From Onchidella celtica (lineage: Eukaryota; Mollusca; Gastropoda; Systellommatophora; Onchidiidae): a DNA stretch of 64,000 bases. Below are positions 13,301 to 26,000 of this stretch, piece by piece. The position numbers and the translations under genes were made by a program. A model generated the notes under the pieces. That model ran no database searches, was not told the DNA's origin, and saw nothing but the letters and a program-made list of their open reading frames with translations. Position 1 is the first letter of the stretch. Each line of letters starts with the position of its first letter. The stretch covers positions 39,314,438-39,378,437 of the forward strand of contig OZ007574.1 of NCBI GenBank assembly GCA_963931925.1. Direction: 5' to 3'.

Positions 13301-14568
13301 CAGCCAATATACAGGAGAGTGTGAGGGTGAAGACATGATGATGACTGGTACAAGAAAAAACATGGTCTAATGCTATTAACTCTCCTTCTGCGAGCAGTGC
13401 CTTAATTTCTCTCTGGCATCCTCATGGGCTAGTTTAATAATGCTATATCGTCTCCCCTACTCCCCCGGCACACCCATCAAATAGACAAGCATGAAATTGA
13501 GCATGGTTAAACCATTTCTATCTCTTCAACGGCAACACAATTTTGAGACTGTACCCTCTTTTGACCAATATATATATGAAAGAGAATCTTTCTGTTAAAA
13601 GGGAGTGACATGACAAACATAACCTTACAAAGAATAAAGAAGGATTGCAGCAGGACCATGGAAATGTTTTGGAAGAAAAGAAATTTTTATTTCCGCTTTC
13701 ATTTTAAATAGGTTCCACTGTACTTTACAATTACATTAGATGTATTATTACATTAAACTTCATCATGAAGCAAAGAAGTCAAACGTAAAGTAGGATATTG
13801 ATACCTAGATCCAAACCTTTCATGACTGTAATAACATGAGTATCATGAGGAAAATATTGCTAAAGCTGTGCTTCTCTAGCAGGTCAAGTGTAGTTGAACA
13901 ATTTCATTAAGTTCCAAAAGCAACACAGCATGGTTTTGATGTCATTTTGTATTTAGGATTACAGTTTATTTTGTTGCTGGCAGTCCCATTTTCTCTGATG
14001 TTAATACATATGTTATACATGTTTTCAGTGTGTTTTCATTTTCATATTTCTAAGAAAGAACTTGTCTTCCTCAGGTATCCTGACCCCAACAATTTACATG
14101 GTGAATTTTGCGAACAACTCCATCTACATGGAAGAAATTGAAAATGCCATCACTGTTCGAGAATACATCAGTTCTGTGCAAGATAATGAAAAAGACTCTT
14201 CATGCGCTACTTTAACTCCTTTGGCAAGTGCAATTGGTGGGATCTTGGGCAAAATGCATGCCAACAACATAATCCATGGTGATCTAACAACATCGAACAT
14301 GCTCTTACAGGGTGATCCATCTGATTTGAAACTCTTTCTTATTGACTTTGGTCTTAGTTCATTTGAGGCATCTGCTGAAGACAAAGGTGTGGACCTCTAT
14401 GTGCTAGAGCGGGCGTTTCTCAGTTCGCATCCCAATACAGAAAAAGTGTTTGAGCAAATTCTACGGGAGTATTGTGAAAGTTTGGAAAACAGTAGTGCCT
14501 GCAAAGAAATCATTGCAAAACTGGATGAAGTCAGAATGAGGGGCAGGAAGAGGACCATGGTGGGCTAG
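10330..14568 (+). CDS. TP53RK: TP53RK / Bud32 / PRPK, KEOPS complex kinase-ATPase (2 exons, 226 aa)
   Basis: Exon 1 is 10330-10516 and exon 2 is 14075-14568. The donor CAG|GTATGC and acceptor TTCCTCAG split a Gly codon in phase 1. The family is an atypical small kinase that acts as an ATPase in the KEOPS (OSGEP/TP53RK/TPRKB/LAGE3) complex, which makes the t6A modification at position 37 of ANN-decoding tRNAs in cytosol and nucleus. Visible signatures are VKERFKKNYRHPQLD with the catalytic Lys (exon 1), YMEEIE in the hinge, the catalytic loop HGDLTTSNML, the IDFGLS metal-binding motif, DKGVDLYVLERAF, and the C-terminal RGRKRTMVG tail, which is essentially the animal consensus. The length matches the family (human about 253 aa). 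The intron is 3.56 kb. The stop is followed by a truncated MITE copy from about 14.78 kb. Nothing is missing, so I take it as functional. Confidence 0.95.
10517..14074 (+). other. TP53RK intron
   Basis: A phase-1 intron with GT-AG ends. It is AT-rich, with several CTAGATCTAG palindromes (about 11340-11370, 11120 and 12135) and a 15-base G run at 13117-13131. I find no nested gene. Confidence 0.8.
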
Positions 14569-14774
14569 GTTTATTTGTTGACTCATTGGACATTACACAT
14601 GTACTTTATATTTCATTACAAGTTTACATGAGGTCACGCTCAGGTGTTTCATATCATGTATCAGACTCCACAACACACTTGTCTACAGAATTTAAATGAT
14701 TATATCATTTTGTGAAACTGATTCTTACTATGCAATTTCTTACTGCAAATTTCATTGAGATTGAAATAGAAGCC

Positions 14775-15556
14775 AACTTTGACCTCCCATAAAATGACGG
14801 TTTATTGAGCCATGGCATTAAAAATTCTCAGTATCCAAGTCAAGAGGGTGTACATTACGCTTAATTTTTTTCGAGGGGTACAAACAAAATACAAGCATCT
14901 CATTTTACATTTTTTAGTCAGCAAACGTCACCCGACGTCATTTTTTTGTGAACTCTTACAGGGGAGACAAAAATTATGTTTTTGTTTTTTTTTAATTGAA
15001 AAGGAGGTCAGCTGTGTCACCATTGACTTAGTACTGAGTGTCGGATAAACGAAATCAAGCATTGGGTGGGTCTCTAAAAACAGTCAGCGCTTCAATCCCA
15101 AACATGCTCCATGTCGCATTTTGGCATCTCCTTATAATACAAAGGCTGAGGTTTATTTGCATATTATTTTGCTCCAGATCAAAAGTTTCTGCTAGTTTCT
15201 CGGTCTACAAACTTTTCAACAAATGATTTTCATAAGAACTTCAACTTAAAACGCGAGGAAAAATACATTGAATTAAACCTCATTTATCTGGCTTTCTGTG
15301 CGAGTTATTTTCAAACACGTGCGCTGCATCATATTGACCCACCGCGACCCTTTGTCCCGTAAGCTATAAAAACACACAGCTAAACACATTAAACAATGCA
15401 AAAGGAAGTATATTTCGTCAGAGGAAGGATTGAACTTTATTTTAATGTAGGATATATGGCGTTTCACATAAATACTCGGCAGTTATTTGTAATGTTGGCC
15501 TAAAATTATGCCAAAACGGGATTTTGCCCCTTTAGCGGTCCAGTTTGGGGTACCTA
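14775..15556 (-). mobile_element. truncated copy of an 891-bp TA-flanked MITE-like element
   Basis: This segment is a diverged, inverted match to 18531-19236. Shared blocks include the end GTTGGCCTAAAATTATGCCAAAACGGGATTT, written here in pieces as GTTGGCCTAAAATTATGCC (from about 15493) and AAAACGGGATTT, plus ATACATTGAATTAAACCTC and ATCTGGCTTTCTGTG. The end near 15550 keeps a decayed form of the terminal repeat (CAGTTTGGGGTACCTA). The other end, near TP53RK, lacks about 190 bp present in the full copy, so it is truncated. It has no coding capacity. Confidence 0.7.
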
Positions 15557-16428
15557 CTTGGAAATCAGATGTGCACAATTCATTATAAAGAGTAACTTAT
15601 CACTGTGTTGGGGGATGGGAATCTTCAGGAAATTTTCTGATTCTGGTTTTTTTGTTGTTTTTTTCCGTGAAGTGGAAAATGTGTGAGCATATGTGTGTGT
15701 TGACATCAAATTTGTCTTTATACTGTTTTTAGGGCTCTCCCATAGAAAGTACACCTAAAAGACAGTTACCACAGACTCTGTAAATGCACTAAAAACCAAA
15801 TTGCAAACCTCCTTTCCAACCATACACACATCAAAACCACACATACAACACACATACTTGTCATGCTAAATACTAACATTTACAGTTTTAAGATACACTG
15901 AGTAGGACAGGAAAAGATTCGCAATGACAGCCAAAGATGTTTTATACATGGTGCATTTATTCAGAGATGGGTATACAATTTCATCATATCAAAATTTATA
16001 CAGTATATAATGTAATAAATTTCATGTTCACTCATCGTCTGAATAAACAATCGCCGTATAGACACATTTTCATAGACATTCGTATGAACAGGCATGAAAC
16101 AAATTGTATTTTCAGACTAAAACAGGAGAGAAAAAAGGGGGAGGAGACATAACATCAGCTCACCCCCTACCCCCTCCCAAAGGAAAAAAAAGTGTCTTGC
16201 ACAAAAATGGACATGTTGGCATTATCGCTTTTTCTTCTTCTCTGAGAATTTTTTTTTTTAAAACTATTCTAGCACCAAATCTGGATGACGTTTACAATAT
16301 TCAACAAACAAACAAAATACAAATATGCATGGAACATTTAAAATAGTACTTGCAATAACTTTTTTATATTAACCCTGTGTGTATTACACATGTAATTTGT
16401 CTTACAAGTAATTTCTCTCTTACTTTGG

Positions 16429-17112
16429 TTACTCTGGTGTAGAACCAGCCTCCTCGCACTCGGGACACACCCATGCGTGCTCAGCTCTCCACGCCATCAC
16501 GTCGGACAAGGTCTTCTCACTAACAACTCCAGTAAGATGTTGATTGAACAGTCGTCTTGCAGTACCATGCAACCGGCTCTTGACTCCACAGCCTCTCCGA
16601 TGCCCAAACAGTTTTATACGTTCCATGGTGTCCCTGTCTTCTTGTGGTGCTGTTTCTCTCAAAGCTGCGAGAATTTCGTTTTCCCCGAGACTAAGAGAGC
16701 CTTGCATTGGGGCCTCACCAGCAAGCTTATCCGCTCTCTCATTTCCAGATACTCCAGCGTGTCCAGGGGAGAAGATCCAAGTCAGCCTTTTCAGTTTACT
16801 ATCGTGCAGATACTGCACCCATTCAGGTTTGAGGTATCCTGTCTCTATTTTCCTGAGCATGCTCTGGGAATCTGTCACAATGACGGCACATGTGTGGGTG
16901 CTCCTCTGTAACCATGCAAGTGCGTTTTCAGCGGCTACCTCCTCCATTTTCATACTAGATGTTGTGACTTGATATGCAGCTCCATCTTCTGCCACTGTCC
17001 TGCCATCAACGCTGACCGTGTATCCCCATCCAGATCTTTCTCCTCTAGTGACTGATCCATCTGTATACACCACTGCATCTCCTGTCCTGCTTTTCTCGTG
17101 CACCAGTTCCAC
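16429..17112 (-). pseudogene. LINE (non-LTR retrotransposon) RNase H domain fragment
   Basis: An open frame of about 227 codons encodes a type I RNase H. The four acidic positions are all present: YTDGS, the Glu in KMEEVAAENAL, VTDSQSML, and the Asp in HAGVSGNERADKLAGEA. A C-terminal tail with a CPECEEAG cysteine pair follows, as in the last domain of I/Jockey-like LINE polyproteins. There is no ATG at the domain start and an in-frame stop lies just upstream, so this is a 5'-truncated copy: no reverse transcriptase or endonuclease precedes it. It sits between two inverted MITE copies. Domesticated RNase H is an alternative, but nothing here shows a promoter or initiation codon. Confidence 0.8.
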
Positions 17113-17889
17113 TTTACTTTGGGAACGTATATTCTCTTAGCACTGAAAATAAAAGCCACGTTAATCTACTTCAAATAAAGACTAATTTCGTCTCTTCGAA
17201 TATCGACAAATTGACTATGATAGCGCTTGAAACACTTCAGTCCTTTAATTCTAGAAACTTCAAGAAGATCATTCATTTCACAGTGTCGTGCATTATACTC
17301 ATGATAATGAAAAAGTTCCTTCATTCTTTTACAAACTTAAATCGCTGTCTGTGCAGGATACTTTTTGCGTTAACCAAGCACACTCAAAAACAAAACAAAA
17401 AAAACTGAATGAACAATTTTTCCTCTACAATAAATTAAACTGTGTATTAGGTAATATTAAAAATACTGCAAAATTCATCTCCACCAATACAAGAGACAGG
17501 TACAGAATTTTTTCTTCAGAGATGGAGAGCAAACGTGCATCATAATGTGTTCCAACTCCAGCCATTTTTACTAATACTGAATAATGATACTGATCATTTA
17601 ATAACTCCGCAAGAATGAGATCCCCAAAGGTAATATAATATACATGTACCATGTAAATGATGCCACCTAACTACATGTACATGTAAAGGATAACATGTTC
17701 CCTACCTTTGTCAAGTTGGACAAGTTTTAGTTACCGGTACCAGAAGAGTTGCAACATTAATTTATTTACGTAATATCTTGACCTACATCATTTTATTCTT
17801 CACTAGATATTACAGAATCTTTTACCCCAGTTCTTTCCGTCCTCGTTATTCTGCAAAAATAAAATATACCACAATCTATTCTATGTTAA

Positions 17890-18109
17890 CTCTTTGTGTG
17901 CCATGCATTTTTGCACATTAGCCGATACAGGAAGAAAATAGTGGGGGAGATGAATGAAGACTATCTACAGCAACATTTATGAATAGAAAGTCAACTTTCT
18001 TTCTTACCAAAACAAAAAGACCTAGAATGCTTGTGCATCGACACATCAGTGATTGGCACAAGCGTGACCAGCACAAGAACCGATTTATTGGCTACTGGCA
18101 CACAAAGAG
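17890..18109. mobile_element. TTAA-flanked MITE, family 2, copy 1
   Basis: A 220-bp element with terminal inverted repeats CTCTTTGTGTGCCA / TGGCACACAAAGAG and perfect TTAA flanks (17886-17889 and 18110-18113), which is the piggyBac-type insertion signature. A second copy lies in opposite orientation at 62692-62883. The two share AGAAAGTCAACTTTCTTTCT, GATGAATGAAGACT and the block around CAGTGATTGGCAC. It is non-coding. Confidence 0.8.
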
Positions 18110-18530
18110 TTAATGGCTAATACAGAGTTGGATTATGACAAAAGTGGAGTGACTGATACAATTTTAACTTTCAGATCCATTCTCACCACACCATAACAGT
18201 TATTCTGTTTGGAAACAATGGCACACATATGTTTTGGGTATTTTTTTTTTTTCAAGCAAACTGCTGCCCACTTAAATTATGCATTTCAATTGTACGGTAA
18301 CATAAAATGTAGCTTCTCTTATTGACACAAAGTTATAAAAAGAAAAAAAAAAGCACAATAAATCTGCCAGGTTGCAGCAAAGCTTGATGAAGCAAAGTCA
18401 AAATGTGGCATAAAGAAAAAGTTGTATGCCCTGCATAAGAAATAGCACCAAAACGACACAAAGGCAATCATGCCCACATTTGTGAAACATTCTACGACTT
18501 TTATTTGTTTAATTTTCTATCCTGTTATTA

Positions 18531-19421
18531 GGTAGTCCAAACTGCACCGCTAAAAGGGCGAAATCCCGTTTTGGCATAATTTTAGGCCAACATTACAAGG
18601 CTACTACTGCTGTGTGCTGTGTGTTTATGTAAAACAGCATGCATCCTACATCAAAATAAAGTTCAATTCTTCCTCTGTCAAAATATACCATCTTTTTTAT
18701 TGTTTAATGTGTGTTGATGTGTGTTTTTATTGGTTGAACAAGACAGTCTTGCTGTTTTCGCCCTGAGCCGCGTACCGATTTGACCCCTCAGAACAAAGGA
18801 TCACAGAGCGTCACGCCAATGTAGCGCACGTCTGAAAATACCTCACACAGAAAGCCAGATAAATGAGGTTTAATTCAATGTATTTGTCATCATGTTTTGA
18901 CTTGAAATTCCTATAAAAATCGTTTGTTGACCGCAAAATTGACGGAAACTTTAATAGATCAGCATCAAAATTATACCCAAACGAACCTCAGCATTTGTAT
19001 AATAGGGTTCAATTACAAAGAAAAAAGCCATTATTTTTGTCTCCCTAGTAAGAGTTCACAAAATATTGACATCTGATGAAGAGTGATGACTAAAAAAGTA
19101 AATTGAGATGCTTGTATGCTATTTGTATCCCTCGAAAAAAATTGAGCGCAATGTACACCCAATTAACTTAGAAACTGAGAATTTTCAATGCCGTGATTCA
19201 GTAAACCGTCGTTTTATGAGCGGTCAAATTTGGACTATTGTGCAGTTTGCAAAAGGTAGCAAATTCGAGGTGTTTTTTTCACTTTTGAAAATGCCCTAAC
19301 TCTCAAAGTCTTTAAGCCAGAATAATAAATCTGGTATCAAAATTCCTACAAAAGCCATCTCCATTAAATTCGACATTAACTAGTGAGATATGATAAAAAG
19401 TAAAAATCAGTTTGGACTACC
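18531..19421 (+). mobile_element. 891-bp TA-flanked MITE-like element, full copy
   Basis: It is bounded by perfect 14-bp inverted termini GGTAGTCCAAACTG (18531) and CAGTTTGGACTACC (ending 19421), each next to a TA dinucleotide (18529-18530, 19422-19423). TA duplications fit a Tc1/mariner-type mobiliser. About 700 bp of it recurs, inverted, at 14775-15556. There is no transposase, so it is non-autonomous. Confidence 0.75.
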
Positions 19422-19423
19422 TA

Positions 19424-22400
19424 CCAGTACCATTATATTTTTTTGCTGAATTGAAGAAGGTCGGTAGACCAAAAGTTTTGATTTGTCTTTCTTTTTCCTG
19501 TGTTCTATTGCATCATTTTCTGAATTATTTCTTACACGAGGCTTTGCTACAACTTTTCCTTTTCACCACATTTTGACTTCTCTTATGGGATGGTAATCTG
19601 AATATCATATTACTAGTATTCACATACATTACATTAACATTACATACAGTACATGCATATATGGAATGCATTATTTCCTGTTTTCATCTTTGCATGAAAG
19701 GTTTGTTTTATAAGGGTAGAAGACAATATAAGCATAGACTTTACTGCTTGGGGATATGTGTAGGTCACGTAGGTGCATTAAATTGATATCTGTCTGAAGT
19801 CCAAAAATTAAAAAACAAGCAACAATCAGTAAAAATATTACACTTGTTTTTTTTTAATCTCTGTTTTCAATATGTAGTGAATGGGAAGAGCAAGGTGGTG
19901 GTTCAGTACTTTATGAAAACTAAAAGTAAAAGCGGCATTTAGTTTTCCTCTGAATCTTTACTGACAATTTTAATTGACACCCCCACTCCTCAAAAAAAAC
20001 AACAACAAATCTGTGTACCACTAGCATGTGGATCCTAAAGCAAATTATAGTGAAAATGGCTGACATTTTCTCAGAAAAACACAACAAGCATCAACATGCC
20101 TTTAAAATTCAGGTCATGGTGATATAATTAAGATCATCAACATCAACAAAATACAATGTATGATAAAAATTCGCTCATACAAAATCACAATAACAAGAAA
20201 AACATGAGCAAATCATAAAATTGTGGTACAGCTGGCTAAAAATTAAAACACAGCAGCGGGGATGAGAGATCTGTTGTAACTTATAATCCTTTCTTGTATC
20301 ATATTATTTCTTATCAGATCTCTCACATTTTCTCCTTCATCATCAAAGTTCCTTCAAGTACATGGTTTCATACTGCCGGTGTGGTATTCAAGTATACTGA
20401 TATTTCACACATTACAGCATACATGTAAATGTACTTTCGCCACAGAAAATTAAAAACAACAACAATAAAAATAAGTGTACAATAGAAACATTCCTTTTAA
20501 TTCACAGCCCAGGGACCTAATCAATATTATAACAGGCTTCCACACCTTTCACACATTTTGTATAGTATATCAAGTACAGGCAATAAAATGTTTGTCTAAA
20601 TGACGACGACTTTTTTATAGATTTGTTTTGTTCGTTTTTTAAAGCATCCTACTCTACCACACACAACGGAAAGACTGTACACCAATCTACGCCATACTCA
20701 CTTTTTAACACCACTTTATCTGGGTTACAATTTTGCATGACTAAGTAAAAGTTTCTTTCGGTCATTACAAAATGGAAATTGGATCAAGACAAAAAACAAG
20801 ACACAACATGAAATGTATCTTGCATCTCCTGTAAAAGGTTTGCTTTTTGCATGTAATGTGTTTTTCCATGACAGTGACAAACTTTGGTGTATTTTCATCT
20901 TGCAAATAGTCAGTCCAAAAATCCATGCTCCCTAGTCTATTTTGCTAGGAAGAGAAACTGAATATTGAAGGAGAAGTTAGTCAGACTCTTCTGCATTGCA
21001 ATGACAAAATCAAGTATGAAAAATCAAAGCATCACAGATATTCTCATTCATGCAACAATTTCCTATGCTACAAAGCCAGTCACACGGTAAAAATCAGCTT
21101 CAAGCCCACTTTCATCTCTTATTCTTTCAAAGACATAATTTTCACTCTTACTCACTGACAAATCAAACTCGCTCACGGGAAAGCCCATGGGAATCTCATA
21201 TAAAACATTAGGCACCGGTGAACCAACAAGATAATGAACCACATAAACAGAAAATCTTTATTATGTCTTGTTTGCTTTTTGCATCAAACTTTACAGGATG
21301 GAGAACCTAAAGTACACTAAACTGAAGTGAAAGATCAACAACAATAAGATTCAGAATCATTCCTTACAGCACTTACAAAAAATACACAATCAAAGGCAAA
21401 CGTTCTTACATCAAAGTTGCAGAAAATCAAGGTTAATTAATTATGTGCAGTCCAGTTCATAACAGTAGGGATTTGCCACATCGTGTCAGTAAAGGAAAAT
21501 ACCATTTGTCTTACAGTGGACTGTCATGTTTAACAACACTGCTAATAATAAGGCCTTTGCCAGCAGCGAAAACATTTTAAATCCCCATTTTCTTTCTGCT
21601 ATATGAGCTATATAATAAAATATTTGAATAATGGCAATCAATAATCAAAGCACATGCTGTAGCAAGAGGATCAATTTTGAGTGCGTATGGCAAATGGTGG
21701 GGGTGGCCACCAGAACAGTGTGTTGGGAGTCAGACAATAACAACATGCGAGTTGTGGTCCCACCTGGCCATCTCTCCCTTAGACCGAGTGTGCAGTCAGT
21801 TCAAAGTGATGACTAATCACTGACTGAGGCAAACTGTGGGGCAGGCCATGTAGCTTCGTCAGACACGTGCACTGTCTGGTCATTACCTGTGACGTGAGAT
21901 AATTATTACATGTAGCACAGTCATTGATCATCCCTAATTACCACGCAGCGTATGCTCTTTGTCTACACTGGGCTTCATGACCACATGTCTCCACTCTCTG
22001 CATCACAAACACGTGGCCAGCCTGTTCCCATACCTTGAATGATACAGCATGTACTCGCCTGTCTCTAACTTTTGCATCTGACTCTCTCGTAATTTGATCG
22101 AAACATGGCCACTGTCAGCACAAAAAGAAAAAAAAAAGTACCAATGTGAAGGCAAGATTTGCCATCGGTTGGATATTATGTACATTGATGTGTAGGACAT
22201 GCTAACAAGGGAGGTAACCATAAAAAATGGTCAGGTATTTTAATCCCCTGCCTTGTTTTTTGTACTCTTTTCTGGAATAGCGAGACTTCGGTTATAACAA
22301 GACATTTTTGGTGGAACATTAAGAAGAGTAGGTCAAATTAATGATGAACCATATTCCCAGTTGCCTCAACAATTTTAATTTGTCTCTGATATTCACTACA

Positions 22401-23048
22401 TGTCCAAACCAGGAGTTCATGGGAAATCAACTTCTGCTTTGTGCTTTCCACTTTGTTTCACAGTTCAGATGCAGCTCAGGCTAAGTTTCACCAGTAAGTG
22501 AAGCGGCACAAGCATTAAGTCCTTGTACAATGATTCACAGAAATTTATACAGCATCATTGAAAATATTGAAATACTTAACTAAGATCAAAAACAGTAGAG
22601 ATACACAGCATCTGCTTTGCACCTCTAAAAACAGCGTGCACACTGTTAGCATGCTGCTGACAGTCAAGGCCTACAATGCATTATTCACTGAGATAATGAT
22701 AAGTTAGTTATACAATTTTGTTACACTTGTACTACAACTTAGAAAACGGCACAAGGTTTCCGACACTGATTGAAGTTATAATTACAAGGTATTGACTTCA
22801 AAGACAATGGGTCTAACGTGATCGCTGAACACCATTCAGTTATTTTCTCTGTTAGATTTTGTAAACAATATCATTGTTTATGTCTGCTGTGCATTTGCCT
22901 CTAGGTGGAGTGCCCAAATCTGCGAATGCAAAATGCTCCAGCTGTTCCTTCTTGTATCTCATATTTTTTCCTGAGATTGCCAATGCAGATAAAAATAAAG
23001 CAAGTGTCAATACTGAACGTCCAGGGCTAATTCACCAATGTAACACAC
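19424..23048. other. intergenic, no gene seen
   Basis: About 3.6 kb of AT-rich DNA without a supportable exon. There is a small inverted repeat GAGAGATCTG / CAGATCTCTC at about 20267-20328. The last part is presumably the 3' UTR and flank of death-domain gene A. Confidence 0.5.
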
Positions 23049-26000
23049 TCAACTATTTTCATCTGCTAGTATATCTGATAAATCTCCACGACCAATTTTG
23101 AGAAAAACACTGGCTAAGTTAGTTTTAGTGGCTTCATCTGGTTTTGCTCTTTTCCACTTTAGGAGAATCTGATAGTTCAATTCACTGTAGTCAGGTCTAT
23201 GCTGCATCTCCAGTTGATCAAGCTCTGCATCCTCAAACCCCAAACGACGTCCCATATCTTTCCAACTGTAGCCTAATCTGTCCTTTAGGTCAAGCATGTG
23301 ATCTCGAGACACAGATTCTGTACTCTCTGGAAGGAACATAGGAATAGCAGATGATAGTGTTGTGAAGTTTTTGTACACAACAATAACAGTCACTAAAACT
23401 TGACCATAACTCATTAACCCTCACCCTGCGAAGGGCAGTATATGAGGGCATCAACCTTCCATGCACTCACTCTGCACAGGCGGACAAAGTCAGCAAAGTC
23501 AAGCTGACCACGCAGCGCGCAAGCCGGATTTTCACACGTCGGGTCACTGACCTCTTTGAGACGTAACTATCATTTTATTGCTCACTGTATGATGTGTATC
23601 TCTTCTAAATCAAAGGCATTGTGACAAGGACATGTTAACCAGTGAACCACTGGTGGGAATCACAAAGACTAAGCTTTCAAAGGCTCTCCCCATGCTATCA
23701 AAAGATGTAACATCGACTTGCGAAACTGTTGCTCAATAAATCTGCAATATTATCTCATTTTCTCACAAGCTGACATAAACTTGCATTGTCTGTACCTAAA
23801 AACCAATCAGAAACAAGCTCTGAAACGATCTTTGCCCCAAATGCACACATTGGTTCATTAGTATGTGTCAATCAGGATGAAATAATTTGTTTAGGGCTTG
23901 TGGGGCGTGGCTAGTTATCATGCTTTGTTCTCATGAAAAGTGCAGCTGTCAGTTTAGTTTCATAAGTCAGATCATTGGTTAGAGACTTACTACAGACAAA
24001 GGTTTCACTGGGTAATCCATTATCAAGCGTGATAAAGCATAGCAGCGAATGTTTTCATACCGATCAATAAAAACCGAGCCGTGTGGACAGCAGTTGTGTG
24101 GTCATCGTACATTGGCAAATGTCAGTGAGACCCAGGCACGATTCTCCGTGAGTAAGGTCACTGACCGGACAGCGGGCTTTGAGTGTCAGCCGCAGGGTAA
24201 GCGTTAATGTTGTTTACTTTCATAAAGAGATTTTCCAAAGATATTTGACAAAGTCTTCTGGAAATTGCATCTAATTTACTTATCATCACTGCTCTACGAG
24301 AATGGCGCATGTCAGACTTGGGCCAAAAGGCAACTGGTGGTTCATTATATTCCTGAGCATGCGGGCTGTTAGATAATACTACAGAAAAAGAAATGCGCCA
24401 ATAAGAAAATGTAATAATCCAATAGAATTGTAATGGCATGAGTCATCAAATGACAGGAAAAGAAACAGTTTTTGCTTAATATCTCAAAAGTGTCAAAAAT
24501 GACTTGTGCCATTAGCACAGAGCAGTGACGATACAAAATGTTGCCAAGCACAATGCTGTTTTCTATTATAATTTTTTTTTTTTTAATTTCATTGCCAGTT
24601 GGCATGATGGTAAAACTCTTCATATTTTCTTCACCTTAGGAGTAATTAGTGTGCACTATCATTTGGTACTCAAATCAACAATCTAAATTTTTATGCATTT
24701 TCTATCAATCTTATGAAAGTCTGTACCATTTGGTATTTAAATCAATAATCTAACTGCATTATATCCCACGGCTGTTTAAATCGCTTGGAAAGCGGTATTC
24801 TAGTTGCCGATCGGAATCCCCCACCGACCTCCCGCGATGCGGTCATAAATCACCTGTCAGCCGTGTGCACATCCGTGACGGCATGCCATCCCTGGTCAAG
24901 CCTGTGTAATACGATTCCACCAATTTTCGCATACCTTTGCAGCGCGATATCTTCCGATCTAATAATGCTACAGCACCATGCGAGATCTCATTTTAAACGT
25001 CAGGATTGTACCAACAGGACGATATAACTTTTGCTGCTTACTTTTCAAGATTGTTGATTTTATCGGCTGATATTTCCAGTGTGTGTTTTTTAGATTTTGG
25101 AATTTGATTTTCAACACTAGTTCTCTTTAATCGTCAATATTTTGCACGGGCCGCCTTTGATTTCCATATAAAATCAATATTTCGAAAGTGTAAAGGCTAA
25201 CCTCTAACCCGTGCAAGTTTGGTGTATGTATAGGTTCTGTGTGATTTGTTTACGATTTTTGAAAAAGTTGTGCGACTCAATCGAGGTGCTTCTGTGCCAT
25301 TTTTTGTTTGTTTGCCGCCTGTTATTAGCAGCTTGTGTGAAAAATATTGCAAAATGGAGCACCATGAAGAACATATCCACGTTGAGCGCCTCCACGAACT
25401 GTGTCGAACATGTGGTGGGAGGACACTTACCAAACAGCAAAAACGGCAAAGGCGGAAAGCAAAGAAATGCAAGGACTTTGAGAATGACATTTTGCTTGCT
25501 TTTGGTGTATCCATCACCGGCGACTTGAATCATATTCACTCCTCAACTATTTGTTATTCGTGTGTGGCCATGATAGGAAACATCAAACGCCATGCCTTCA
25601 AAGGTAGTATTGTTAACGCCAGGAAGTTGGCCCAAGGAAGTTCACATTTATGGACTGAATTTCAGCCACACACGAGGGCCGCAGATTGTGTATTATGTGC
25701 ACAGTATTTAAAGACTAGTTTGGGGAGTAGACATGTTTCAAATGACTCCACACCACATCAAGACAGAGACCAAACAATAATTTCCACAGCAGCAGCAGCA
25801 TGTTCAACTACGACATTAGAGGATATAATCCCTTCGCCGATAATACAAAATTCAACATTTGAGGAGACAGCACCAACACAAACGATTGCATGTACAATAC
25901 AAGACGCAATCCATCGTGACATAACGGAAGCCACATCAGCTACATTACATGACACATCCAACCTATCAATGACCTGTAGTACAACATGCGAGGACACAAC

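Noticed and set aside
16477..16972. Plus-strand frames of about 140 codons
   Set aside because: They are antisense shadows of the LINE RNase H fragment.
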